NCBI RefSeq assembly: GCF_000233455.1
Contig: NZ_JH376431.1
Span: 141,224-205,223, forward strand
Direction of reading: 5' to 3'
Length of the DNA: 64,000 nt
DNA from: [Clostridium] citroniae WAL-17108
Lineage (GTDB): Bacteria; Bacillota; Clostridia; Lachnospirales; Lachnospiraceae
Both the position numbers and the translations under genes were made by a program. The notes beneath the pieces are model-generated. The model saw nothing but the letters and a program-made list of their open reading frames with translations. It searched no databases and was not told where the DNA came from. Of the stretch, positions 23,258 through 31,450 are shown piece after piece (the first letter of the stretch is position 1; each line of letters begins with the position of its first letter).

Positions 23258-24079
23258 ATGATAAAAATATGGAAGAAGATTCACGAAATATGGTGGAAAT
23301 ATTGGGAGGACGATGTTGGTGATGATTCCAAAACTCACCTTAGTCAGTCTGACAAGCGTTCTTTGTGGTATGGAGGATTTCTACTAAGCATGATTACTAT
23401 AGCGGCCTGCCTATTTATTACAGGAATCAATAATATTCGTATCAATAGGGAAAATGGCGAGGACGTAGAGGAAGTAATGAATATGGTTGCTTTTTATCTG
23501 GCAACGGCAACAGATGATGAATATAATGAAATAGCTAAAGAGATCCGGCATGATTTAGTATATAGCGAATATGGAAAAGATATAGAAACGGCTATTCAAT
23601 ATATACCCAATACAACAGAAAACTGTTGTCTGGAACGGCAAAGTTATCCGGAACGCTTATATCTGGTCTTCCCGAATACAGGAGAACTCTATGGATTAGA
23701 TATATTTGAAGCTGGTGACAGGCCGGAAGAATACGAAAAACAAAATAGTACAAAAATGACATTCGGGTATGATGAAATTAGCGGAACCCGTATTAACATA
23801 ATGAAAAGTCCCAGCCAAAAAACAGGTACAGCTACAATCTACCGGGAACGGCGTATTGTCAGTGTTCATAAGATGAAAAGTTATTTTTGTGATGATTGTA
23901 TCAGGGAAATTATAGAGACGGTTAAGGGTAGTCTGGTAGAGGAAATTGTGATATGCGATATAAAGGAAAAAAGGGTTTACCCTGTTGAAGAGGGTGAGAT
24001 ACAAATAGGTGATTACAATTTACAGATTGATTATGAAAATGGGGACTATACAATAGAAATTGAATATATCCCTAATTAA
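23258..24079 (+). CDS. Single-span membrane protein of element B, unknown function
   Basis: About 273 residues from ATG 23258 (GTG at 23246 and TTG at 23252 are in frame, and AAGGGG lies upstream). It has a tryptophan-rich cytoplasmic start, IHEIWWKYWEDD, one membrane span (about 42-60, SMITIAACLFITGI), then a soluble acidic domain outside, with a CCLE pair and CDDC. No domain is recognised. It is controlled by the RHH operator and sits at the element's cargo end, so it may serve entry exclusion, defence or stability. That is inference from position only. Confidence 0.7.
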   Translation: MIKIWKKIHEIWWKYWEDDVGDDSKTHLSQSDKRSLWYGGFLLSMITIAACLFITGINNIRINRENGEDVEEVMNMVAFYLATATDDEYNEIAKEIRHDLVYSEYGKDIETAIQYIPNTTENCCLERQSYPERLYLVFPNTGELYGLDIFEAGDRPEEYEKQNSTKMTFGYDEISGTRINIMKSPSQKTGTATIYRERRIVSVHKMKSYFCDDCIREIIETVKGSLVEEIVICDIKEKRVYPVEEGEIQIGDYNLQIDYENGDYTIEIEYIPN

Positions 24080-24083
24080 AACT

Positions 24084-24120
24084 GCCGCTGCATGGAAAAA
24101 TCTCTATGCAGCGGCTTTTA
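24084..24120. terminator. Bidirectional terminator between convergent genes
   Basis: GCCGCTGCAT (24084-24093) pairs with ATGCAGCGGC (24106-24115), 10 bp, with TTTTATT after it on plus and AGTTTTAATT on minus. It serves both the membrane-protein and XRE genes. Confidence 0.85.
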
Positions 24121-24930
24121 TTATCTCCGTTTCCGATTACCTAACGGGGAATCCTTGTAAAATTCAGACTTTTGTAAAACCCTTTTTAAGTCGGAGCGCT
24201 CTTTTTCGGAAAGTTTATCGTACTTAATTTTCAGACTGTCACACATCACATGGCAGAATACGTCAAGGTATGTACCGGGGACACGCAGCGCCTTTTGTAT
24301 ATCCTTAATCAGTTTCAGCGAGTTGGAGGAATCCGGCGCACTCTCCACATCGTTCTTGTGAGCCTTCCGAATACTGTGCAGAATGGAATCCCATGTTTTA
24401 TGTGTCACATGACAGAAATAATCATCTTCCTGTATCTGGGAAGCCTGTAATGCTTTCAAAGGGGTATCTTCTTCCACCGGCTGATACTGGTGCAGAACCT
24501 CCGCCCGTGTCACTTCCAACACGTTGTTTAAATCCTGAAAGCGCATGGTGGCAATCCCGTCCACATAGATTTCGGCATCTGTGATTAACGATATAAAATC
24601 TTTGTGGGTAACGATTTCACACAGCAGCCGGTTGTTCATGCGCCCGCTTTTTAATAAGTCAATCATTTCATCACTCAAATGCAGCTCCGACAAGGTTGTG
24701 TTTGGGTGATTCCTGTTTTCAGTCAGGCAAAGGAGGTAGTCCGTTGACACGCTATAAAACTTTGCCAGTGTGATGAGGTTGCCGTGGTTGATTTCCTTGT
24801 AGTCATTATTTTCATAGCTGCTTAGGGCAGAGCTTGAAATGCCGGTCAGCTTTTCCAGCTCCCCCAGCTTTAAGTGCCGCTCTGTCCTTAAATCCTTTAG
24901 CCGCTCCTGTATGGTTATGCCACATTTCAT
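24121..24930 (-). CDS. XRE-family transcriptional regulator of element B
   Basis: 269 residues. The N-terminal helix-turn-helix is clear: IQERLKDLRTERHLKLGELE, then ISSSALSSYENNDYKEI, followed by LAKFYSVSTDYLL, typical of XRE regulators on Firmicute mobile elements. The long C-terminal part (about 80-269) is helical and unassigned. It probably sets whether the replication/mobilization operon on the plus strand is on, like the CI-type regulators of related elements. Confidence 0.85.
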   Translation of the reverse strand: MKCGITIQERLKDLRTERHLKLGELEKLTGISSSALSSYENNDYKEINHGNLITLAKFYSVSTDYLLCLTENRNHPNTTLSELHLSDEMIDLLKSGRMNNRLLCEIVTHKDFISLITDAEIYVDGIATMRFQDLNNVLEVTRAEVLHQYQPVEEDTPLKALQASQIQEDDYFCHVTHKTWDSILHSIRKAHKNDVESAPDSSNSLKLIKDIQKALRVPGTYLDVFCHVMCDSLKIKYDKLSEKERSDLKRVLQKSEFYKDSPLGNRKRR

Positions 24931-25458
24931 AGGCTTGCGCTCCTTCCCTGCGGCAGAAACAGCACCGCAAGGCCATTATACCATACCATTCCGCAATCGT
25001 GGAAATTTTCATTTTCAGGGCTTCCTTCCTACTTTGTGGCTATACGGTACAGGATTCAAAAATGGGCTATGATTAAGCCAGTTCATCGATGGATTATTCC
25101 AATCGAATGACCGGCCTGTATGGGATATGTTCCCCGGTGATGTAACGCCACGACTTGCGGCAGGATAAAGGAATCCTGACTGCAATGAGCGTACCAACGG
25201 GAACGAAACGCCGCTGTGAGATTCGGGGGCAGGAACGACAGCAGGGAACCCCGGCAGAACTGACACAAAAACGATACCGAAACACTACAATCCGGCAGGG
25301 TATAGTCTGCCCTGCCTGCACTACTAAGGGGAAGGTAAAGACGGCCCCAAGGCCGCATTTTATTTGAAAATCGCCCCGAAATACAACACAAGAAACGCTG
25401 TCCGCCTGTTTCCCGCTGTTACGGCTGAAATGGGTGGATTTATTTTTAAGGAGACATC
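24931..25458. other. Gene-poor spacer before the mobilization block
   Basis: About 530 bases upstream of the 65-residue gene. A 60-70 codon plus-strand frame (25155 or ATG 25185 to 25367) encodes a basic peptide with a CPAC motif, but its ribosome site is poor and I do not call it. The segment presumably holds the promoter of the plus-strand operon. No clear repeat was seen. Confidence 0.4.
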
Positions 25459-25656
25459 ATGCCAAGAATGAGCAAGAAACGGAAGAAGGAGCTTGCTTTC
25501 TTCCTCAATGAGCGTGGGCGCATGGCCTACAACGGGCTTTGCCGGAAATGCCAGCATACTTGCAAACAGAGTTTCCGGGCTGTTGTAGTGGACTGCCCCC
25601 GTTATCTGTCAAAACGAGCAAAAAAGAAGGAGGAACCCCAATTAAATGAAATCTGA
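25459..25656 (+). CDS. Small basic Cys-containing protein of mobilization block
   Basis: 65 residues. AAGGAG is 6 bases before the ATG. It has a lysine/arginine-rich start (MPRMSKKRKKELAFFLNERG) and two possible zinc pairs, CRKCQHTC and a later Cys. It overlaps the next gene by 11 bases. Small proteins like this head the mobilization operons of related elements. A nucleic-acid-binding role is a guess. Confidence 0.72.
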   Translation: MPRMSKKRKKELAFFLNERGRMAYNGLCRKCQHTCKQSFRAVVVDCPRYLSKRAKKKEEPQLNEI

Positions 25657-25984
25657 ATTTATGACGATTGACACGCCCCTGCCGCCCTGTATGCCGTTGC
25701 CGGGAGCCATGCTGCGGCTCCCGGTCACCAGCACCGCAAAAGTTATGTACGCCTGTCTGCTGGACGCTATCCTGACGGCAGCTATTGAGGACGCTAACGG
25801 AATCCTGTTTATCTGCTTCCCTATCATGGAACTGTCGGCGGCGCTTTCCCGAAGCCCTATGACCGTCAAGCGTGCCCTGAATGAATTGGAGAACGCAGGT
25901 CTGGTTATGCGGGTGCGTCAGGGTGTTGGAGAAACAAACCATCTTTATATCCTGATTCCGAAGGAGGAAGCCGACTATGAATGA
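25646..25984 (+). CDS. Winged-helix protein, replication-initiator-like
   Basis: 112 residues. AKVMYACLLDAILTA and the helix-turn-helix MELSAALSRSPMTVKRALNEL followed by a wing (GLVMRVRQGVGETNHLYIL) resemble the N-terminal domain of RepA-type initiators on Firmicute mobilizable elements. It could bind the element's origin or act as a regulator. Overlaps both neighbours, so translation is coupled. Confidence 0.76.
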   Translation: MKSEFMTIDTPLPPCMPLPGAMLRLPVTSTAKVMYACLLDAILTAAIEDANGILFICFPIMELSAALSRSPMTVKRALNELENAGLVMRVRQGVGETNHLYILIPKEEADYE

Positions 25985-26264
25985 GAAGCTGGAAAAACTC
26001 AACCGGGAGATTGAAAAAAGCGAAGCAAAACTGCGGAGGGCACAGCATGAGGAAAAAATCTTACAGCACCAGATAAAGCAGCTTACCCGGAAGGAACGGA
26101 CGCACCGACTCTGTACCAGAGGTGCCATGCTGGAAAGCTACCTGCCAAACCCGGACACGGCAACTGATGAACAGGTTAGCCAGCTTTTAAATCTGCTGTT
26201 TCACAGGAGCGACAACAGGCAGCTTATAGAAAAAGTATTTGCAGAATCCCCACAAAATGAGTAA
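25977..26264 (+). CDS. DUF3847-type mobilization accessory protein
   Basis: 95 residues. The N-terminal 40 residues are a coiled coil (LEKLNREIEKSEAKLRRAQH) followed by the family's RKERTHRLCTRGAMLESYL motif. DUF3847 proteins regularly sit just before oriT and the MobA/MobL relaxase on mobilizable elements and are thought to help the relaxosome. It overlaps the previous gene by 8 bases. The next 340 bases have no gene except the candidate oriT. Confidence 0.84.
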   Translation: MNEKLEKLNREIEKSEAKLRRAQHEEKILQHQIKQLTRKERTHRLCTRGAMLESYLPNPDTATDEQVSQLLNLLFHRSDNRQLIEKVFAESPQNE

Positions 26265-26332
26265 CAGAACCAAGTCGGAAACGGCTATAATTGCTTTCAT
26301 AGCGGCAAGCCGGGGCTTCCCCCTCTGAAAGA

Positions 26333-26372
26333 GGGCGCAACTATACACCACATGAAGTGGTGCGTTGCGCCC
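26333..26372 (+). other. Candidate origin of transfer (oriT)
   Basis: A nested inverted repeat, GGGCGCAAC (26333-26341) with GTTGCGCCC (26364-26372) and inner CACCAC/GTGGTG, is followed at once by CTGCCGGGGG. An interrupted hairpin next to a G-rich nick-like string, between the DUF3847 and relaxase genes, is the expected place and form of oriT for MobA/MobL relaxases. The nick position was not determined. The rest of 26265-26606 contains no supported gene. Confidence 0.6.
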
Positions 26373-26606
26373 TGCCGGGGGGTTCCTGCGGAAAGCAGAT
26401 GATTTCCACGCCGCTCCAATCATCACAGGGGACGCTACACTTCCCCTGCGCTGGCTTACGCCAGCTACCCTTTTGTGGACTTGCCGCCCGGAAACACCTC
26501 GCCTTGCAAGCTGTTCCCGGTCAACAAGTTTTACAAAATCCCGCTATACTTATTTGAAAGAACAAAGTATAATGAATCCAGCGATAAATTTGAAGGAGAG
26601 AGTATT

Positions 26607-27146
26607 GTGATAGAAACTCAACGTTTAATAATGCGACCATTTGATATCAAAGATTTAGATATTGTATCGTTGCTATATGGTAACCCTGATATTATGACAT
26701 ATATGCCTTGCGGGAACTTAATGGAGGAAGAAATTCGGACACATTTGCAGAAAATAACATCCGATTGGAATGAAAAACCGCAGGTTAATTATGAGATGGC
26801 TGTAATTTGTAAATCGGACTCAAAAAAAATTGGACGAGCAAGAATCCACATGGATTATGAAAGCGACACAGCAATGATTGGCTGGCTACTAATTCAATCG
26901 GAATGGAATAAAGGATATGCCACAGAAATCACAAAATCATTGCTTGAATATTGTTTTAAGATTCTTAAGGTTCATCGTGTGTGTGCACTCTGTCATCCGC
27001 AAAATATAGGTTCGTGGAAAGTGCTGGAAAAGTGTGGACTGAGACGAGAGGCTCATTACATCAAAAAAGTAAAATACTTAAGCAATGCCGATAGTCATTG
27101 GGAAGATGAACTGGAATATGCTATTCTGAGGGAAGAGTTTATGTAA
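26607..27146 (+). CDS. GNAT-family N-acetyltransferase (RimJ/RimL-like)
   Basis: 179 residues from GTG 26607, which has GAAGGAG upstream; the open frame to 26475 crosses noncoding DNA. ETQRLIMRPFDIKD is the typical RimL start, GWLLIQSEWNKGYATEI is the acetyl-CoA loop (motif A, here Q/N-x-x-G-Y-A), and PQNIGSWKVLEKCGLRREA is motif B. The gene is AT-rich, unlike the GC-rich genes on both sides, and interrupts the usual DUF3847-oriT-relaxase order, so it looks like a later cargo insertion. The substrate could be a small molecule, including an antibiotic, or a protein N-terminus. Confidence 0.85.
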   Translation: MIETQRLIMRPFDIKDLDIVSLLYGNPDIMTYMPCGNLMEEEIRTHLQKITSDWNEKPQVNYEMAVICKSDSKKIGRARIHMDYESDTAMIGWLLIQSEWNKGYATEITKSLLEYCFKILKVHRVCALCHPQNIGSWKVLEKCGLRREAHYIKKVKYLSNADSHWEDELEYAILREEFM

Positions 27147-27214
27147 GCAAAATCCCAGTTTGCCACGCTGATAGCTCATTAAAAACCGAATAACCGCCGC
27201 CCACTAGCGGCACG

Positions 27215-27251
27215 AAAAAGCAGGAAATCTTTGAAAGGTTCCCTGCTTTTT
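27215..27251 (+). terminator. Terminator between acetyltransferase and relaxase
   Basis: AAAAAGCAGG (27215-27224) pairs with CCTGCTTTTT (27242-27251), with a 16-base loop ending in the T run. It lies 36 bases before the relaxase start and may also attenuate it. Confidence 0.72.
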
Positions 27252-27286
27252 CCATGCCCGGAACCGGGAGAAAGGAGGTCACATCT

Positions 27287-28885
27287 TTGCCATGCCCGCA
27301 CTTTGACGTAAGAATCATACAGCGAAGCAGCCGACAGTCCGCCGTTGCTTCCGCTGCCTACCAGAGCGGCGACCGGCTGTTTTCCAAGTACGACCAGAAG
27401 CAGAAATACTATTCCCATAAGAGCGAAATCGTCCATAAAGAAATCCTGCTTCCCCCTCACGCCCCACCGGAATATGCCGACCGCAACACACTGTGGAACG
27501 CCGCCGAAGCGGTTGAAAAACAATGGAACTCCCAGCTTGCCCGGAGGATTGTGCTTGCCATACCGAGGGAACTTCCCCGGTCGCAGTATGCCGACCTTCT
27601 CCGGGACTACTGCCGGGAGTTTTTTGTTTCTAAAGGTATGATTGCCGACTTTGCTATCCATGACAAGGGGGACGGAAACCCTCACGCCCATATCCTTCTG
27701 ACCATGCGGGCGATGGACGAAACTGGCAAATGGCTCCCCAAGTGCCGGAAAGTCTATGACCTTGACGAAGCAGGGGAACGAATCCGGCTTCCGTCCGGCA
27801 GGTGGAAAAGCCACAAGGAGGACACCGTGGACTGGAACGACCAGAGCAAGGCGGAACTATGGCGGCAGGGCTGGTCTGACACCGCAAACCGCTATCTGGA
27901 AGCCGCAGGCCGACCGGAGCGTCTTGACCTCCGTTCCTATGAGCGTCAGGGCATTGACAAGATTCCCACCGTTCACATGGGGCCAGCGGTCAGCCAGATG
28001 GAGAAACAGGGAATCCAGACCAACATCGGGAACCTGAACCGGGACATTAAAGCCGCCAACAGCCTTATGCAGTCTATCCGGCAGATGATACGGGGATTGC
28101 ATGGCTGGCTTGCCGACTTAAAAGAGAAAAAGCAGGCTGTCCTTGAAGCGCTGGAAGAAATGCGGGAACCGACCTTACCGGAGCTGCTATCCCGGTATAT
28201 GTCACTCCGTCAGGAGGAACGCACCGGCTGGACAGGGAAAGGAAGGCTGAAAGGCTCTGTCACTGACTTCAACAAGGTCATGGAAGCCGTGGACTTTTTA
28301 AAGGAGCATGAAATCACCACCGTAGAAAGCCTTGACACCCATCTGGAAGCGGTCAGCCAAAAGGCGGCAGCAATCCGGCAGGATATGAAGGGAAAGGAAA
28401 ACCGTATCAAAGCCATTGATACCATGCTCCGCCATATCGGGAACTATGAAGCCGGGAAGCCGGTTCAGGAGGAATACGCCGCAATTTTCTGGAAAGGAAA
28501 AAAACAGAAATTTGAGGACAGTCACAAGCCGGAACTTGACGCTTATTCCGCCGCCGTCCGTTACTTGAAAATCCATCTGGACGGGAAACCTTACAGCACC
28601 AAAGCCTTGAAAGCAGAGCGAAGCCAGCTTGCAGCCGAACATGAGAAAGGTCAGGCGGCGCTTGCCGGAGTTCAGGCAGATGTAAAAACTCTGCGGGACG
28701 TGCGATACTGGATTAACAAGGTGCTGGCACCGGAGAAGCAGAAACCGGCCAGATGTACCACGCTGGTAGAGCCACAGAAAAAGGAATCTATTGTGAAGAA
28801 GCTCCACGAAAAGCAGATACAAAAGAATCAGGAAGCGGCGGGGCAGCCAGCCAAGCCTAAAAGAAAACAGGATATGGAACTTTAA
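27287..28885 (+). CDS. mobA: MobA/MobL-family relaxase
   Basis: 532 residues from a TTG start with GGAGG 7 bases upstream; the ATG nearby is out of frame. The N-terminal relaxase domain has HFDVRIIQRSSRQSAVASAA with AAYQSG (catalytic Tyr region) and the metal-binding HDKGDGNPHAHILLT. The C-terminal half is a long coiled coil with charged helices. The enzyme nicks oriT, stays covalently attached and pilots the strand to the recipient. Just downstream of the candidate oriT, it makes the element mobilizable by a helper. Confidence 0.9.
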   Translation: MPCPHFDVRIIQRSSRQSAVASAAYQSGDRLFSKYDQKQKYYSHKSEIVHKEILLPPHAPPEYADRNTLWNAAEAVEKQWNSQLARRIVLAIPRELPRSQYADLLRDYCREFFVSKGMIADFAIHDKGDGNPHAHILLTMRAMDETGKWLPKCRKVYDLDEAGERIRLPSGRWKSHKEDTVDWNDQSKAELWRQGWSDTANRYLEAAGRPERLDLRSYERQGIDKIPTVHMGPAVSQMEKQGIQTNIGNLNRDIKAANSLMQSIRQMIRGLHGWLADLKEKKQAVLEALEEMREPTLPELLSRYMSLRQEERTGWTGKGRLKGSVTDFNKVMEAVDFLKEHEITTVESLDTHLEAVSQKAAAIRQDMKGKENRIKAIDTMLRHIGNYEAGKPVQEEYAAIFWKGKKQKFEDSHKPELDAYSAAVRYLKIHLDGKPYSTKALKAERSQLAAEHEKGQAALAGVQADVKTLRDVRYWINKVLAPEKQKPARCTTLVEPQKKESIVKKLHEKQIQKNQEAAGQPAKPKRKQDMEL

Positions 28886-28887
28886 AC

Positions 28888-28930
28888 AGGCATTTGTATG
28901 TGATGAAAAATCACAGGCAGGTGCCTTTTT
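28888..28930 (+). terminator. Hairpin terminator after the relaxase gene
   Basis: AGGCA (28888-28892) pairs with TGCCT (28922-28926), enclosing a GTGAT-GAAAA-ATCAC hairpin, followed by a T run. It is just ahead of the primase ribosome site. Confidence 0.6.
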
Positions 28931-28961
28931 CATTTTCAGAGATATTTCAGGAGGATTTCAT

Positions 28962-29606
28962 TTGAATATATTTGAAGCAGTCAAGCAGTCTGTCACCACA
29001 AGACAGGCGGCAGAGCGTTACGGAATCCGGGTGGGGAGAAACGGCATGGCGGCCTGCCCGTTCCACAGTGACAAAACCCCCAGCATGAAGGTTGACCGCC
29101 GCTTTCACTGTTTCGGCTGTCAGGCGGACGGGGACGTGATTGATTTTGTCTCCCGTCTGGAAGGTATCGGGGCAAAGGAAGCCGCCCTCATGCTGGCGCA
29201 GGACTTCTCCGTTCCCTACGAGGACGGGAAGCGGACACAGCGCCGGATAGACCATAAACCCCGGCAGGAAACTGAGGAACAGCGGTTTAAACGGCTGGAA
29301 CGGCACTGTTTCAAAGTGCTGTCCGATTATTACCATCTCCTGCGCCGCTGGAAAACACAGTACGCACCCCGCCAGCCGAACGAAGACTGGAACCCTTTAT
29401 TTGTGGAAGCCTTGCAGAAAGAGAGCCATGTGGAATATCTGCTGGACACCCTTCTTTTTGGAACCCTCCATGAGAGGGCTTCCCTTATCATCGAGTACGG
29501 AAAGGAAGTGAGGAACCTTGAACGAAGAATGGCAGAGCTTGCCGCCACAGATAAGGCAGGCCGTGAAGGAAACGGCAGACATGGCCGAGCCGCCCCGGAG
29601 CGTTGA
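28962..29606 (+). CDS. CHC2 zinc-finger primase-like protein
   Basis: 214 residues from TTG 28962 (AGGAGG 7 bases upstream). The zinc-binding CPFHSDKTPSMKVDRRFHCF with the following GC gives the Cys-His-Cys-Cys pattern of DnaG-type CHC2 domains. The TOPRIM catalytic domain is absent, so it probably only recognises DNA and works with the VapE-type protein encoded in the overlapping next frame for element replication. The C-terminal third is basic and helical. Confidence 0.86.
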   Translation: MNIFEAVKQSVTTRQAAERYGIRVGRNGMAACPFHSDKTPSMKVDRRFHCFGCQADGDVIDFVSRLEGIGAKEAALMLAQDFSVPYEDGKRTQRRIDHKPRQETEEQRFKRLERHCFKVLSDYYHLLRRWKTQYAPRQPNEDWNPLFVEALQKESHVEYLLDTLLFGTLHERASLIIEYGKEVRNLERRMAELAATDKAGREGNGRHGRAAPER

Positions 29607-30915
29607 AGAAGTAAAGACGTTACTGGAAAGCACCGAGAAAGGCGGCGTCCGCAACAGTATTAAGAACTGCCTGACCGTGTTCCAGAAAGACCCGCTTCTC
29701 TCCGGGGCAATCGCCTGTAACCTGCTGACCGACCGCACCGACATCATAAAACCTATCGGACACCGGCGCAGAGCCGGGAGCGCCATGACTGACACGGACA
29801 TGAAATATATCCGGCTCTATCTGGAAGAAACTTACGGCCTGACAAGCGAAAAAAAGATAGCGGACGCCGCCGCCCTTGCCGCAGATGAGAACAGCTACCA
29901 CCCTGTCCGGGACTACTTAAACAGCCTGACATGGGACGGGACAGAGCGAATCCGTTTTGCCCTGCGCCATTTCTTAGGAGCCGCCGCAGATGATTACACA
30001 TATGAATCCTTAAAGCTGTTTCTGTTGGGAGCCATTCACCGAACATTTCAGCCGGGTTGTAAATTTGAAATCATGCTCTGTCTGGTAGGCGGGCAGGGAG
30101 CCGGGAAGTCTACTTTCTTCCGGCTGCTGGCCGTCCGGGACGAGTGGTTCTCTGACGATCTGCGGAAACTGGACGATGATAACGTGTACCGTAAGCTGCA
30201 AGGCCACTGGATTATTGAAATGTCAGAAATGATTGCCACCGCAAACGCCAAGAGCATAGAGGAAATTAAGTCTTTCCTAAGCCGCCAGAAGGAGGTCTAC
30301 AAGATACCCTATGAAACCCACCCGGCAGACCGTCCCCGCCAGTGTGTGTTTGGCGGCACTTCAAACGCACTGGACTTCCTTCCCCTTGACCGCTCCGGCA
30401 ACCGGCGCTTTATCCCCGTGATGGTCTACCCGGAACAGGCCGAGGTTCACATTTTAGAGAATGAAGCAGCCTCCAGAGCCTACATGGGGCAGCTCTGGGC
30501 GGAAGCCATGACAATTTACAGAAGCGGCGGCTTTAAGCTGTCGTTCAGCCCGAAAATGGTGCGTTACCTTAAAGAACACCAGCGGGAGTTTATGCCGGAG
30601 GACACAAAAGCCGGAATGATACAGGCGTACCTTGACCGTTTTACCGGTGAAGCCGTCTGCTCCAAACAGCTTTATAAAGAAGCCCTGAACCACCCCTTTG
30701 ACGAACCGAAACAATGGGAAATCAGGGAGGTCAACGACATTATGAACCACTGTATCACGGGGTGGAGGTATTTCTCCAATCCCCGTATGTTTGCCGAGTA
30801 TGGCAGACAAAAGGGCTGGGAACGTGACACCCCGGCAACGGACAATGGCAACGGAAGCGAAAAAACTTCGGACGGATTCCTACCAGTGCCGGAGCAGATG
30901 GAGCTTCCCTTTTGA
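29518..30915 (+). CDS. VapE-type (virulence-associated E) helicase/primase-like protein
   Basis: 465 residues from TTG 29518, overlapping the primase gene by 89 bases in another frame; ATG at 29581 is an alternative. Walker A is LVGGQGAGKSTFFRLLA, Walker B is WIIEMSEM, and SRQKEVYKIPYE and FGGTSNALDFLPLDRSGNRR complete the VirE/VapE P-loop domain. These proteins drive replication of phage satellites and mobilizable elements. Together with the CHC2 protein it forms the element's replication module. Confidence 0.87.
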   Translation: MNEEWQSLPPQIRQAVKETADMAEPPRSVEEVKTLLESTEKGGVRNSIKNCLTVFQKDPLLSGAIACNLLTDRTDIIKPIGHRRRAGSAMTDTDMKYIRLYLEETYGLTSEKKIADAAALAADENSYHPVRDYLNSLTWDGTERIRFALRHFLGAAADDYTYESLKLFLLGAIHRTFQPGCKFEIMLCLVGGQGAGKSTFFRLLAVRDEWFSDDLRKLDDDNVYRKLQGHWIIEMSEMIATANAKSIEEIKSFLSRQKEVYKIPYETHPADRPRQCVFGGTSNALDFLPLDRSGNRRFIPVMVYPEQAEVHILENEAASRAYMGQLWAEAMTIYRSGGFKLSFSPKMVRYLKEHQREFMPEDTKAGMIQAYLDRFTGEAVCSKQLYKEALNHPFDEPKQWEIREVNDIMNHCITGWRYFSNPRMFAEYGRQKGWERDTPATDNGNGSEKTSDGFLPVPEQMELPF

Positions 30916-31169
30916 AAAATGCCACCGTCTACGCTACCCGTTGCGGACTTCGTTGTAAGCCCGTTGCCGCCCCGGTTGCCGGACAAAATCCCATAACTGT
31001 GGGCTTTGCTACCCTCTGACAACCAAAACAACAGAAAAATAAAAGAAAAAGTAAATAGTAACCAAACCGCCAGACAGAGATGATTTGCGAGGTCTTTCAA
31101 AGCCCGTTGCCGGACTTCGTTGCCACCGTCCCTTGTCTGGCTGTTTTCATGTATGGAGGATAACTGCCT
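30916..31169. other. Spacer before xis with repeated short blocks
   Basis: No gene. The string AAGCCCGTTGCCG occurs twice with CGGACTTCGTTG nearby (about 30956 and 31101; 30944 and 31113), and GCCAGACA/TGTCTGGC form long-range arms. It may hold regulatory sites for xis and int. Confidence 0.45.
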
Positions 31170-31364
31170 ATGAAAGACGTCCCAATTTGGGAAAAGAGTA
31201 ATTTGAGCCTGGAAGAAGCTGCGGCTTATTCTGGAATCGGAATCAATAAATTGCGTGACCTTACCGGTGACCAGAACTGCAAATTTGTTTTATGGGTGGG
31301 AAATAAACGGTTAATTAAACGCCGTTTATTCGACCAATATATTGAACAGGTTTATTCTATCTGA
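31170..31364 (+). CDS. xis: Excisionase (Tn916 Xis-like)
   Basis: 64 residues. IWEKSNLSLEEAAAYSGIGI, then VGNKRLIKRRLFDQYIE: a small winged-helix excisionase of the Tn916 family. GGAGGATAA precedes the ATG. It directs the integrase toward excision by bending the attachment arms, and stands 86 bases upstream of int as usual. Confidence 0.9.
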   Translation: MKDVPIWEKSNLSLEEAAAYSGIGINKLRDLTGDQNCKFVLWVGNKRLIKRRLFDQYIEQVYSI

Positions 31365-31450
31365 AATTTAGTGATGTAAAAGACGGCCTTGATATGATAC
31401 AATAAATGTGTCATATCAAGGCTCTTTCCATTACGGAAAGGAGTTTAACA

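Noticed and set aside
25155-25367. 70-codon frame with a CPAC motif
   Set aside because: Starts with TTG or a late ATG without a convincing ribosome site; left as part of a gene-poor spacer.
25505-26128. 207-codon minus-strand ORF over the mobilization genes
   Set aside because: Antisense to three coupled plus-strand genes with ribosome sites.
27179-27814. 211-codon minus-strand ORF over the relaxase start
   Set aside because: Antisense to the relaxase catalytic domain; low-complexity translation.
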